Translations under genes and position numbers: made by a program
Notes under the pieces: model-generated
Seen by the model: only the letters and a program-made list of their open reading frames with translations
Told to the model about the DNA's origin: nothing
The model's database searches: none
Shown here: in pieces, positions 15,474 through 23,232 of the stretch
Numbering within the stretch: the stretch's first letter is position 1
Layout of the letters: every line of letters begins with the position of its first letter
From: JBMCLJ01 sp048615375
GTDB taxonomy: Bacteria > Patescibacteriota > Dojkabacteria > JAOAGR01
DNA length: 25,864 nucleotides
Direction of reading: 5' to 3'
NCBI GenBank assembly: GCA_048615375.1
Contig: JBMCLJ010000008.1
Span: 1 to 25,864 of the forward strand

Positions 15474-16949
15474 ATGGCAAAGCAAAATAAACCAAATAAA
15501 AACAAGACTGGTACTGCTAAACCTAAGAAAAGCCAATCCTGTACCTTGTACATAGACGGAATGCACTGCGCTTCATGTGAGATACTTATTGAGAAAAAAC
15601 TTCTTAAGCAACAAGGTGTGCAGGCTGTAGACGCTTCGATGAAAGATGGTAGTGTACATGTTGAATATACAGGTGATTCCAAACCTGATACCCAGAAGCT
15701 GAATAAAGATTTCTCCAATCTTGGCTACAAATTTGTTAAAGACAAGCCAAAAAAGAAAAAGAGCGCTCCCCTTCTTTCCATTGTTGGTGGTGAGCTCGTT
15801 CTTAATAATGAAAAATTCAGCACTATTTTTAAGACTGGAGTGGTAGTCGCGAGTTTAATTATCGCGTTTTTCATTTTTGAAAAAATGCAGATAGGTCAGC
15901 ACATGATTGTTGACGCGAGTTCGACCTTGCCCGCGTTCCTTCTGCTGGGCGTTGTGGCTGGGATTTCAAGCTGCGCGGCGTTAATTGGCGGACTCTTACT
16001 CTCGATGACTAAGCAGTGGAATGAGCTGTATATAGATGCTGAGACTCCCAGGACGAAAGCGATTCCGCACATAATGTTCCACGCGGGGAGGATCGCCGCG
16101 TTTACGGTATTCGGAGGCATTTTAGGACTGATTGGGGACGCGATATCCCTGAACAGCACTACATTCTGGGCAGTGTTAACGATTATTGTCTCTGGAGTAA
16201 TGTTTGTACTTGCTATGCAGATGCTAGGGGTAGCATGGGCGCAGAAGCTGAGGTTTACCGCGCCTAAGTCTCTTACTCGCTACGCTGCTGAAACTTCAAA
16301 TTTCAAAGGAAAATATATGCCATTCACTGTCGGTGCTCTCACATTCCTCCTTCCATGCGGGTTTACACTGCTTGCACAGTCTATAGCACTCACTAGTGGT
16401 TCTGTTGTGATGGGAAGTTTGATCATGTTGCTATTTTCTCTGGGTACATTGCCAACCCTGCTTGCGATTACCTTCAGCGGGCTGGCGTTTAACTCCAAGC
16501 CACATTTAACCGCTAAGTTCAATGTTGTTGCGGGTTTGATTGTCATGTTTTTTGTTATCTACAATGTAAATGGACAGCTTAATGTGCTCGGCTTACCAAG
16601 TCTAAGCGACATTTCCTTCGGTGGTGACCAGGAAGTCACTACATCCGTGGCCGCTGCTGAGCCGGTAGTAGTTGATGGAAAACAACAGTTGAATTTTATC
16701 GCAAAAGGATTTGATTACTTTCCTACCAGTTCAACTACTATCAATGCGGGTGTGCCAACAACTATGGTCGTTGACAATCAGGGAGTACAGGGATGTGGCG
16801 CGTTCATAGCTGCCCGGGGACTGATAGACAACTACGTAGCACTCAAAAGTGGGATCAACGAAATTGACTTGGGTAGTCCAAAGAAAGGCACGTATAAAGT
16901 AACCTGCACTATGGGCATGGTAGCGCCAGTAACTGTAATCGTGCAGTAA
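15474..16949 (+). CDS. HMA - TauE/SafE (UreH-like) membrane - cupredoxin fusion
   Basis: The 491-residue protein joins three copper-handling parts. Residues 23-90 are a heavy-metal-associated domain with GMHCASC (Cys32, Cys35). Residues about 118-380 form a six-helix COG2836/TauE-SafE-type membrane domain with a conserved Cys in GISSCAALIGG and LLPCGFTL, as in DsbD-like transporters. Residues about 400-491 form a cupredoxin-like domain: GFDYFPTS..., Cys441 in VQGCGAF, and CTMGM (Cys478, Met480, Met482) as probable copper ligands. A Lys-rich linker precedes the first helix. Presumably Cu(I) is taken from the cytoplasm by the HMA part, passed through the membrane and received by the outer cupredoxin; this path is inference. 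Such fusions recur in copper loci of other bacteria. Second gene of the csoR operon. Confidence 0.8.
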   Translation: MAKQNKPNKNKTGTAKPKKSQSCTLYIDGMHCASCEILIEKKLLKQQGVQAVDASMKDGSVHVEYTGDSKPDTQKLNKDFSNLGYKFVKDKPKKKKSAPLLSIVGGELVLNNEKFSTIFKTGVVVASLIIAFFIFEKMQIGQHMIVDASSTLPAFLLLGVVAGISSCAALIGGLLLSMTKQWNELYIDAETPRTKAIPHIMFHAGRIAAFTVFGGILGLIGDAISLNSTTFWAVLTIIVSGVMFVLAMQMLGVAWAQKLRFTAPKSLTRYAAETSNFKGKYMPFTVGALTFLLPCGFTLLAQSIALTSGSVVMGSLIMLLFSLGTLPTLLAITFSGLAFNSKPHLTAKFNVVAGLIVMFFVIYNVNGQLNVLGLPSLSDISFGGDQEVTTSVAAAEPVVVDGKQQLNFIAKGFDYFPTSSTTINAGVPTTMVVDNQGVQGCGAFIAARGLIDNYVALKSGINEIDLGSPKKGTYKVTCTMGMVAPVTVIVQ

Positions 16950-16968
16950 TGATCCTGCTATTGCCATT

Positions 16969-17006
16969 GGGGGATATGTAATGCATCGATGCAATGCTTA
17001 TGTCCA
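16969..17006. promoter_or_regulatory. Palindrome between the fusion gene and copZ
   Basis: A perfect 12-base palindrome TGCATCGATGCA (16982-16993) is the centre of a longer imperfect one. On its left lies GGGGATAT (16970-16977), identical to the right half of the CsoR operator, with TATGTCC as a loose match on the right. It may be a second regulatory site or an RNA hairpin in the mRNA; a weak -10 (TACAAT) lies before copZ. Confidence 0.35.
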
Positions 17007-17047
17007 TCACATTCTAAGCTTTATGTAATACATACAATCTGAAAGAT

Positions 17048-17272
17048 ATGGAAACAACTATACAAATTAACAATATGCATTGTGAAGCGTGCAAATCGCT
17101 CATACTTATTGAGCTTGAAGACGCTGGATGTGCAAAAAAAGTAGTATCGATTGAGCTCCGGGAAGGGAGTAATGGCTTGCTGCAACTAACCGGAGTTACT
17201 CAAGAAGATGTTGATAAAATCAAGGAGATCATTAATGCCACAGAGCAGTATTCTGTCGAAGAGTCAGCATAA
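17048..17272 (+). CDS. copZ: CopZ-like copper chaperone
   Basis: A single heavy-metal-associated domain of 74 residues. MHCEAC (Cys12, Cys15) is the Cu(I)-binding loop after the first strand. The rest follows the ferredoxin-like fold, although the segment after the first helix (CAKKVVSIELREG) departs from typical CopZ. Its role would be to carry Cu(I) to the CopA pump encoded next. It lies between the fusion gene and copA on the same strand, in the csoR operon, with a 98-base spacer in front that holds a palindrome. Confidence 0.85.
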   Translation: METTIQINNMHCEACKSLILIELEDAGCAKKVVSIELREGSNGLLQLTGVTQEDVDKIKEIINATEQYSVEESA

Positions 17273-17323
17273 AGTTTGAACTTCACTCTCATCATTCACA
17301 ATAGATATTTGTAGTAAAAAATT

Positions 17324-19680
17324 ATGGTAAAAAAAAAGCGTACCCAATTATTGGAATGCACTGCGCGTCCTGCAAGATACTAATAGAAAAGATGGTCAAA
17401 AAGGTCGATGGCGTAAAGTTTGTGCTCGTTAATTATGCTTCAGAAAAAATGTCAGTTGAATATGACGAACGGGAAACGGATATTAACGAGATAAAAGCTG
17501 CTGTAAGCAAGGCAGGTAGTTATCGACTTATCGATACACATGAGGGGGAAACTGTGCTGGCAGCACATTCGGAGGTCAGAAAAATGGAGGCGAACGTGCA
17601 ACATGATCACGCGAAGTTAAAAGCTGAAGAGTACGCACGCCTCAAGAAGAAGGTCAGTATTGTTGGCATTGCGGCGCTTCCATTCGCTGGTATTATGATC
17701 TGGATGATCCTCAAATCTCTGGGTGTCATAACCGGAGGGCATGCACCTTTTGGCTACGTAACCTTCGAGCAGTTTATGTACAAAATAAATATGTTTTTCC
17801 TCATGCAGTTTATTCTTGCAACAGGAATCCTGTTCTGGGGAGGGAGTCAATTTTTTTGTAGTACATGGAACGCCCTGAAGGCCAGGGCAGCGAATATGGA
17901 TACACTGATAGTCCTCGGTACAACAACTGCGTGGGCATTTTCCACGGTTGTTACCTTCGCTCCAGGAGTATTCGATGGCATTGAAGTAGATGTATTTTAT
18001 GAAGCGACGGTTTTTATTATTTTCTTTATATTACTAGGACGATTACTCGAAGCCCGCGCAAAAGGACAGGCGAAGGATGCAATACGAAAACTTCTTGAAT
18101 TGCAAGCGAAAGAAGCTTCAGTAATCCGAAATGGAGAAGAAGTTAAGGTTCCGCTTGAGACAGTTGTTCATGGAGATATTTTGGTTGTTCGACCAGGTGA
18201 AAAAATCCCTGTTGACGGGACTATACTTAAAGGGAGTTCGACTGTGGACGAATCAATGGTGACTGGTGAATCCATGCCAGTTTCCAAAACCGAACAGGAT
18301 AAGGTGATTGGTGCTACTATAAATAAATCTGGAACATTCCAGTTCAGAGCGGAGAAAGTAGGAGGAGAAACCATGCTCTCCCAGATCATCAGGATGGTTG
18401 AAGAAGCTCAGGGAACTACGGCTCCTATTCAGCGGCTCGCAGATAAAATCTCAGGAGTTTTTGTTCCGATTGTAATCGGCATAGCGTTAACTGCGTTCCT
18501 GCTCTGGTTATTCCTTGCGCCAGAGTTGGGTTTCACGGATGATGTAACAAGTGTCTTGCAACTCGCGGTATACATCGCGACTACTATTCTGATTATCGCC
18601 TGTCCCTGCGCTCTTGGTCTTGCTACGCCTACAGCTGTCATGGTCGGGACGGGGAAAGCTGCCCGGAAAGGCATTCTCATAAAAGATGCTCAAGCACTGG
18701 AACAGGCGCATAGTATTGACACGATTGTTTTTGATAAAACAGGCACGTTGACGCGTGGTAAACCGGAAGTTACCAATTACCATGGAGCAGACGGGGAGGA
18801 TGAGAAGGAAATTCTCAGTTGGATTTACGCGGTAGAGCATCTCTCTGAGCACCCTCTTTCAGACGCAATTGTAGAATTTATTGCAAAAAAAACTGGTACC
18901 AGGAAGACTGTGGAATCAGTCGTGAACTTTGAAGGAATTGAGGGGAAAGGTGTGTATGGAGAGGTTGGTAGCAGGAAAGTAGTGATTGGCAACAGGCGTT
19001 TGATGGCAGAAAAAAGCGTTTTACTTGATAAAAAACTTGCTGAAAAGGCTGAAGAATTAATTACTGCGGGAAAGACAGTTATTTTCGCGGGAGTTGATGG
19101 GCGGTTAGCGGCACTATTCGCCCTGGCTGACACGGTGAAAGAAGCGTCAAAACAGGCGGTACGCCAGCTTCGTGCCCTGGGTATCGAGGTAGTGATGCTC
19201 ACAGGAGACAATCAGGCTACAGCGAAGGTTATTGCTGAGCAGCTGGGTATTGATGAAGTGGTAGCTGAAGTTCTTCCAGGAGAAAAAACTCAGAAGATAA
19301 TGGATCTCCAGGCAAGAAAGCCAGGTTGTGTAATCGCCATGGCGGGAGATGGAGTGAACGACGCTCCAGCGCTCGCTCAGGCGGATATTGGTATTGCTAT
19401 GGGCACTGGAACGGATGTGGCGATAGAAGCCGGGAGTATTGTACTTGTGAAAGGCTCTCTTGATAAAGTGGTTGAGACTATTACTCTTTCCAAAAAAACA
19501 TTACGGGTTATCAAGCAAAATCTTTTCTGGGCATTTGGGTATAACGTGATCGCTATTCCCATCGCGGCAGGGATTCTCTTTGTGCCATTTGGCATCCTTC
19601 TCTCCCCGATTATCGCCAGCGCTGCAATGGCCTTCAGCTCAGTTTCTGTAGTGGTGAATAGTGTGAGGTTGAAGAGGTAG
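17324..19680 (+). CDS. copA: Copper-exporting P1B-type ATPase CopA (start out of frame by one base)
   Basis: The pump exports Cu(I). An N-terminal HMA domain with GMHCASC is followed by eight membrane segments, TGES, the ion-site CPC (about 415-417, counting from 17356), DKTGT (Asp460), SEHPLSD with the P1B-specific His-Pro, and GDGVNDAP near 663. CPC together with HP marks a Cu(I)-type P1B ATPase. The natural start appears to be the ATG at 17324 (then Val-Lys-Lys), but a run of nine A (17329-17337) leaves it one base short of the frame of the rest; ten A would restore it. The only in-frame ATG (17356) lies inside the HMA motif and would remove the first strand. From there 774 residues are open. 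Final gene of the csoR operon; no terminator seen. Confidence 0.9.
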
Positions 19681-19730
19681 GCTTTCTGGCGTTTTTGTGA
19701 GAATTAGCTATAGACATTACAGGTAAAAAA

Positions 19731-19759
19731 TTGGCTATTGTGTGGTTCTATAGTATAAG
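19731..19759 (+). promoter_or_regulatory. Promoter of the PPOX gene
   Basis: TTGGCT (19731-19736), a 17-base spacer and TATAAG (19754-19759). The predicted transcription start near 19766 leaves a leader of about eight bases before the ATG at 19774, too short for a normal ribosome-binding site. Confidence 0.5.
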
Positions 19760-19773
19760 ATTTGTTGTATGTG

Positions 19774-20277
19774 ATGAATGATCTACTACACAATGCTGCA
19801 GAGGTTGTAAAAAAGATTCAGTACATAAATATCGCGACGGTAACAAGGGAGGATGAACCATGGAACACGCCTGTGTATACAGCTTTTGATAAAGATCTTC
19901 GTTTTTTCTGGATTTCCGCGAAAGCAAGTCAGCACTCAGTTAATCTGAAGAGTTGTTCTAGGGCTTTTGTGACTATTTATGATTCTACCGTACCTGAAGG
20001 GACGGGGTTTGGCGTTTATTTTACCGGAAGAGCTCTGCAGATCCGGGAAACTGCAACAACTTTTACCGCTATCAAAAAGCTGTATAGCAGGGTAGACGCT
20101 CCACAGAAGCATATTTCCAGATTTTTGGGAAAATCTCCACGGAGATTGTATGTATTTGTCCCAGAGCGAGTCTGGGTGAATGGCTGGTTTGAATCTGAGC
20201 AGATGGAGGGGGTGTTTTATGATGAGCGGGTGGAGCTTGATCTGGAGAGATTAACGAAGAAAATTTTTGAAAAATGA
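19774..20277 (+). CDS. Pyridoxamine 5'-phosphate oxidase (PPOX)-family flavin-binding protein
   Basis: A 167-residue split-barrel protein. The N-terminal pattern IATVTREDEPWNTPVY, then FFWISAKASQHSVNL and AFVTIYDSTVPEGTG, is typical of PPOX/FMN-binding proteins, where the Ser/Lys positions contact the FMN phosphate. The later GVYFTGRALQIRE strand and RLYVFVPERVWVNG tail complete the barrel. True PNPox has a longer C-terminal region, so this is more likely an F420/FMN-dependent reductase or haem-utilisation-like relative of unknown substrate. I use the ATG at 19774; GTG and TTG codons just upstream are alternatives. Monocistronic, between copA and tRNA-Lys. Confidence 0.8.
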   Translation: MNDLLHNAAEVVKKIQYINIATVTREDEPWNTPVYTAFDKDLRFFWISAKASQHSVNLKSCSRAFVTIYDSTVPEGTGFGVYFTGRALQIRETATTFTAIKKLYSRVDAPQKHISRFLGKSPRRLYVFVPERVWVNGWFESEQMEGVFYDERVELDLERLTKKIFEK

Positions 20278-20294
20278 AGGTTTTGTTGTATACT
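20267..20294 (+). promoter_or_regulatory. Promoter of tRNA-Lys
   Basis: TTGAAA (20267-20272), a 16-base spacer and TATACT (20289-20294). The -35 overlaps the end of the PPOX gene. The start would be near 20301, about 54 bases before the mature tRNA. Confidence 0.5.
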
Positions 20295-20354
20295 TCTAGC
20301 GTTCTTCGGGAGCTTAAGCACGCTTGAACGTCAGGAGATACATGTACAACAACA

Positions 20355-20430
20355 GGGTCGTTAGCTCAGTTGGTAGAGCAGCTGCCTCTTAAGCAGCCTG
20401 TCGCTGGTTCGAGTCCAGCACGACTCACCA
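20355..20430 (+). tRNA. tRNA-Lys(CTT)
   Basis: A 76-base cloverleaf: acceptor GGGTCGT (20355-20361) with ACGACTC (20420-20426, one G-T pair), D arm AGCTCAGTTGGTAGAGC, anticodon stem GCTGC/GCAGC around CTCTTAA (anticodon CTT), and T arm GCTGGTTCGAGTCCAGC. CCA is encoded at 20428-20430. Its 3' end is duplicated 84 bases downstream. Confidence 0.95.
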
Positions 20431-20512
20431 TTATTCATCGTACGTCCTCGAACCAGTGCTATCGCACTCTTGACCGGAGCAGCGGTCAATTCACGAGTCC
20501 AGCACGACTCAC
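20404..20512 (+). repeat. Duplicated tRNA-Lys 3' end around hairpins (att-like)
   Basis: The 19 bases CGAGTCCAGCACGACTCAC at 20410-20428 recur exactly at 20494-20512. The 65 bases between hold AGTGC/GCACT (20455-20468) and TTGACCG/CGGTCAA (20470-20489) hairpins. An inverted copy of the T-arm, CTCGAACCAG, lies at 20447-20456 (complement of 20404-20413). A repeated tRNA 3' end is the usual footprint of integration by a tyrosine recombinase, but no integrase is present and the insert is tiny. From 20513 to 20639 I see nothing else. Confidence 0.6.
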
Positions 20513-20639
20513 TATCTTCTGCTCATTCTATCCTTACTTTCGTGGCAACATTTCGTGTGATTTATATTCTTAGAGCTTCGGATAGCAGATCTATCGTGAG
20601 GTGAGAGTAATTGAGCCGCGTTCTTTCAAATAACTAAAG

Positions 20640-20667
20640 AAAAAAAGGAACACCCCTCAGAGTGTTC
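20640..20667 (-). terminator. Rho-independent terminator of the candidate small RNA
   Basis: On the minus strand GAACAC (20667-20662) pairs with GTGTTC (20553-equivalent arm at 20653-20648) around an eight-base loop, then C and seven T (20646-20640). Confidence 0.7.
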
Positions 20668-20738
20668 ATAGATGCTTGAATTTCGGTAGCGGTAGACGCT
20701 ACTTACTTGCAATAAGCTCCATACAAGACTTATACTTG
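20640..20738 (-). ncRNA. Candidate small RNA with its own promoter and terminator
   Basis: Promoter 20772-20744 would start an RNA of about 98 bases ending in the terminator at 20667-20640. Within it, GTAGCG/CGCTAC form a perfect six-pair hairpin with a five-base loop (20702-20686), preceded by CTTA/TAAG pairings. A seven-codon frame MELIASK lies at 20722-20699, starting about 15 bases from the predicted 5' end, so it could be a tiny mRNA or an attenuator-like leader. However, no minus-strand gene follows downstream. I do not recognise a known family; 4.5S, 6S and tmRNA hallmarks are absent. Confidence 0.5.
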
Positions 20739-20743
20739 ATACT

Positions 20744-20772
20744 ATTCTACGGGAAAATAATCCACGTGTCAA
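20744..20772 (-). promoter_or_regulatory. Strong sigma-70-type promoter of the candidate small RNA
   Basis: Minus strand: perfect TTGACA (20772-20767), a 17-base spacer and TAGAAT (20749-20744), 11 of 12 consensus positions. It starts 27 bases after the end of the broken DUF3800 gene and points away from it. Confidence 0.7.
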
Positions 20773-20798
20773 TCGAGTATATAACCGAGGGGCCCCTC

Positions 20799-21431
20799 TC
20801 AAGAGCCAAATTTTGTAAATGGGAATAAAAGTTTGGAACGGTAATGGTTTGTACTTAATTCATATAAGTGAGGCTTGTTGTAATTATATTTTGACCAAAT
20901 AGGATTTGCTATTAAATCCACAGCCTGCAAGCCCTTCACTGCTTTAGAGTCCATGAAATCAATCCTAATAGTATTTCTGAATCCCCATTCGCCAAACGCA
21001 AGAGCTTTTATATAGTCAGATAATGAGTTGGCAGAAGTTACTTTTGTTGTATGGTTATCAATGATTATATGGATGTCCTCATTGCACTTTTCAAGAATGC
21101 TCTTAATTAGGATCCCCGCAACAAAATTATAGAATACGTTTTTTTCTACAAATAGTTTTTCTACAATATGATTTTTATCAACAACAATATATTAAATCGA
21201 GTGTTGGTCTGAACTTGAAATGAGGTTGATGATTTTTTGTTTAGCTGGGAACGATAGCTTTGAAGCTTTTAATTCAGCATAGCCAAGAGGCAGGCAATGG
21301 TTTGCATGTGCTCGACGAATAATGTTTTTGATTCTTTTTTCTGCACTTTCACTATGAGGCGCTAAAGCCGCTATAACAAAATAGCGATCCTTTTGTCCCA
21401 AGCTACCTGATTCGTCTATATATACTTTCAT
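20799..21431 (-). pseudogene. DUF3800 protein gene with an internal TAA
   Basis: DUF3800 proteins have an RNase H-like fold and are frequent on mobile and defence-associated islands; their function is unproven. From the ATG at 21431: MKVYIDESGSLGQKDRYFVI, the family's defining start with the acidic D-E pair; then EKRIKNIIRR and ELKASKLS. TAA at 21194-21192 stops it after residue 79. In the same frame YIVVDKNHIVEKLF, FYNFVAGILIK, IIIDNH and LQAVDLIAN (the conserved late D..A motif) continue to TGA at 20799. With one codon changed it would be a normal 210-residue protein. So this is a single nonsense mutation or an error. The frame also extends 31 codons upstream of the ATG without family resemblance. 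Confidence 0.8.
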
Positions 21432-21621
21432 AGAAATCATGTGATAGTAGCATAAAGTATAGCTTGCAGCTAGAGCAACTCCGCTTTGTCGAAAGGTCAG
21501 TGCTTTTATTAAGCCTGAAAGCATCCTTCCTGGATAATGACTAAATCTTCGTATGCTTTATTAAACTGAACTTCCCTGATTAAGCTCTTGATGTTCCGTA
21601 TCCTCAAAATTGTGCTACACA

Positions 21622-21882
21622 CTAGCTACAATCCCAGTTATAGAGTAATCGAGTGAATTCCTGGTTTTCCAGGTTTGTTGTGGTGATGAAGAAGTTAGCT
21701 ATACCCACGTCTCCCCACATGAGACCGAGTTCAGGGTCTGAGGCTAACTGGAGGAATAGAATTTCGTCGCGAATTGCAGGGGTGTATTTTCTTGGGTCTT
21801 CCTGGGTGAAGGAAGCGTATCCTCCAAGTTGGCTGGTGAAGGTGTATCCGGCCGCAATGAAGTAATTATTCCAGACAATACG
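21622..21882 (-). pseudogene. C-terminal fragment of a YwqG-family (DUF1963) protein
   Basis: About 85 codons on the minus strand match the end of YwqG/DUF1963 proteins: GGYASFTQEDPRKY, EILFLQLASDPE, MWGDVGIANFFIT and LYNWDC just before the stop at 21622. Full proteins are about 260 residues, so roughly two thirds is missing at the 5' side. There the frame ends at a stop (21885-21883) next to the DUF559 gene. No YwqG N-terminus is found beyond the DUF559-cloverleaf unit. Another short open frame (21622-21509, KSLIREVQFNKAYEDLVIIQ) follows and is unidentified. Confidence 0.65.
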
Positions 21883-21890
21883 CTAGTGTA

Positions 21891-22262
21891 TTATGCAATG
21901 AATCTTGTATGTAGTTCATTCGATATTTTTCGGAGCACATATCGTGGGTTGGTGTGAACTTCTTTATTCCAGAAACGAATGACATGAATGTTGTAGCTCT
22001 GTAGGAAGTTGGTTCGGGTGTTGTCGTATGCGTGGATTTCTTCATCTTTGTGATGTTCACCGTCAAGTTCTATTCCAAGACGTTTCTCAGGACAGTAAAA
22101 GTCGAGGATATATCTGTTTACTGAGTACTGTCGAACAAATCTATACCCTTCGAGGCGACGTTTTCGGAGATAGTGCCAGAGAATGAGTTCAGCGGAGGTA
22201 CTGGATGTGCGAAGTTTTTGGCGGAGGTGTTTCAATTTCGGGTCGTTGTATGTAAAGCTCAT
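21891..22262 (-). CDS. DUF559 endonuclease-like protein
   Basis: DUF559 proteins share the fold of the Vsr mismatch endonuclease (PD-(D/E)XK superfamily); their cellular function is not established. With the ATG at 22262 the protein has 123 residues: LKHLRQKLRTSSTSAELILW, YLRKRRLEGYRFVRQYSV, YILDFYCPEKRLGIELDGEHH and a C-terminal NIHVIRFWNKEV. The Glu of SAE, the Asp of LDFYC and the Glu of IELDG are the probable catalytic residues, so the enzyme looks intact. A GTG at 22286 would start inside the cloverleaf repeat and is less likely. It ends next to the truncated YwqG gene and begins 19 bases from the cloverleaf, suggesting that gene and repeat form one unit. Confidence 0.85.
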   Translation of the reverse strand: MSFTYNDPKLKHLRQKLRTSSTSAELILWHYLRKRRLEGYRFVRQYSVNRYILDFYCPEKRLGIELDGEHHKDEEIHAYDNTRTNFLQSYNIHVIRFWNKEVHTNPRYVLRKISNELHTRFIA

Positions 22263-22280
22263 GGTTGAGTTACTTCTCGG

Positions 22281-22378
22281 TAACACCCCCCAAGCTGGCT
22301 ACGCGCGCTTGGCCCCCTCTTATTACATAAGAGGGGGCAGCTCCGCGTAGCGATAGCGGAGTAGGAGCGGGGGTGTTA
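22281..22378. repeat. Cloverleaf-forming palindromic element beside DUF559
   Basis: TAACACCCCC (22281-22290) and GGGGGTGTTA (22369-22378) close a perfect ten-pair stem. Inside are three hairpins: CAAGC/GCTTG (22291-22295, 22307-22311); CCCCCTCTTA/TAAGAGGGGG (22313-22322, 22328-22337, ten pairs, five-base loop); and CTCCGC/GCGGAG (22341-22346, 22356-22361). GCTCC/GGAGC (22340-22344, 22364-22368) can compete with the last. The fourth-arm core AGCGATAGCGGAGT is shared with the left window edge. Confidence 0.8.
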
Positions 22379-22482
22379 GAGATAGGAAGATTATAGTACA
22401 GATGGAATTATGCGTCTAGATTGAATATGCGATTATTATGAATGGATAGCTATTCAGGTGATAGTCAATTTTTGCCGAAGCT

Positions 22483-23226
22483 TTACTCTTTGATAAACAA
22501 CTCATTATAAACCTTCATATCATCCGTAGTAATATTCTCGTACACTAATTCCTCTCCGCTATAAAACACCCGATGTACTTTTGCATTTTTATCGGAGCGG
22601 ATCACTGTGTACTTATCGTCCTGTATAACCAGCGCAGCTTTATCATCCACAGCGAATCCTACTGTATCGGTATTTTTCATGATTTTTATGATTGCATCAC
22701 GACGCTGTGGTTCCGTAGTATGGTGGGGGCTGAATAGACCAGGGACAAATCCAAGTGCTGACATTCGTACAAGTTTTTCGGTAGGGTCTAGTGCTTCGTA
22801 GGTAGGTGAGTCTGTGCTGCCGTAAGTAAACCAGCAGATTGCTCCAGCACTGACTCCTGACATAACAGTGCCTTGTTCCCAGGCTTCTTTGAGAAGTTGG
22901 TCGACCCCACATTTCTTCCATACATCAATCATCATTCGTGTATGACCACCCCCTGTAAATATAAAGTCTGCTTCTGCAATTTTATGTTTTATTTCATCAG
23001 GCGCAGGTGTTTCGGTTATTAAGCGTAAAATACTCATTTGGCATCCAAGATCTTTTGCAAATATTTTTAGATGAGCGTTAATGTACCAGTCTTGTTCCTG
23101 CAATGCTGTTGGGATTAAGAGTCCTTTTGGCCGGGGTGCACCTGTTTGCGTAACAATGAATTCTTCAATTGCTGATGCCTGGGGATTTTTAACATCTTCA
23201 CCTCCGAGAGCGACAATGGTTTTCAT
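22483..23226 (-). CDS. Peptidase E-like (family S51) protein
   Basis: Family S51 enzymes are class I glutamine-amidotransferase-like serine peptidases; E. coli PepE cleaves Asp-X dipeptides. The 247-residue protein has ALGGED at the N-terminus, FIFTGGGHTRMM, the nucleophile elbow GVSAGAICW (Ser126), and GLFSPHHTTEPQRRD, where His168 or His169 is the probable catalytic base. AVDDKAALV near 195-205 is also typical. Length and motifs are complete. It has a leaderless-type promoter. It could hydrolyse cyanophycin-like dipeptides or other small peptides; exact specificity is unknown. The next gene downstream on the strand is DUF559, with the cloverleaf element between. Confidence 0.85.
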   Translation of the reverse strand: MKTIVALGGEDVKNPQASAIEEFIVTQTGAPRPKGLLIPTALQEQDWYINAHLKIFAKDLGCQMSILRLITETPAPDEIKHKIAEADFIFTGGGHTRMMIDVWKKCGVDQLLKEAWEQGTVMSGVSAGAICWFTYGSTDSPTYEALDPTEKLVRMSALGFVPGLFSPHHTTEPQRRDAIIKIMKNTDTVGFAVDDKAALVIQDDKYTVIRSDKNAKVHRVFYSGEELVYENITTDDMKVYNELFIKE

Positions 23227-23232
23227 GGACTA

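Noticed and set aside
20370..20573. 67-codon plus-strand reading frame
   Set aside because: It runs through the tRNA-Lys gene and its duplicated 3' end; no protein-like features.
21653..21865. 70-codon plus-strand reading frame
   Set aside because: It is antisense to the clearly conserved YwqG C-terminal fragment.
22281..22378. Cloverleaf element as a tRNA
   Set aside because: Stem lengths, loops and conserved tRNA bases (T arm, anticodon loop) do not fit; the closing stem is ten pairs of mostly G-C.
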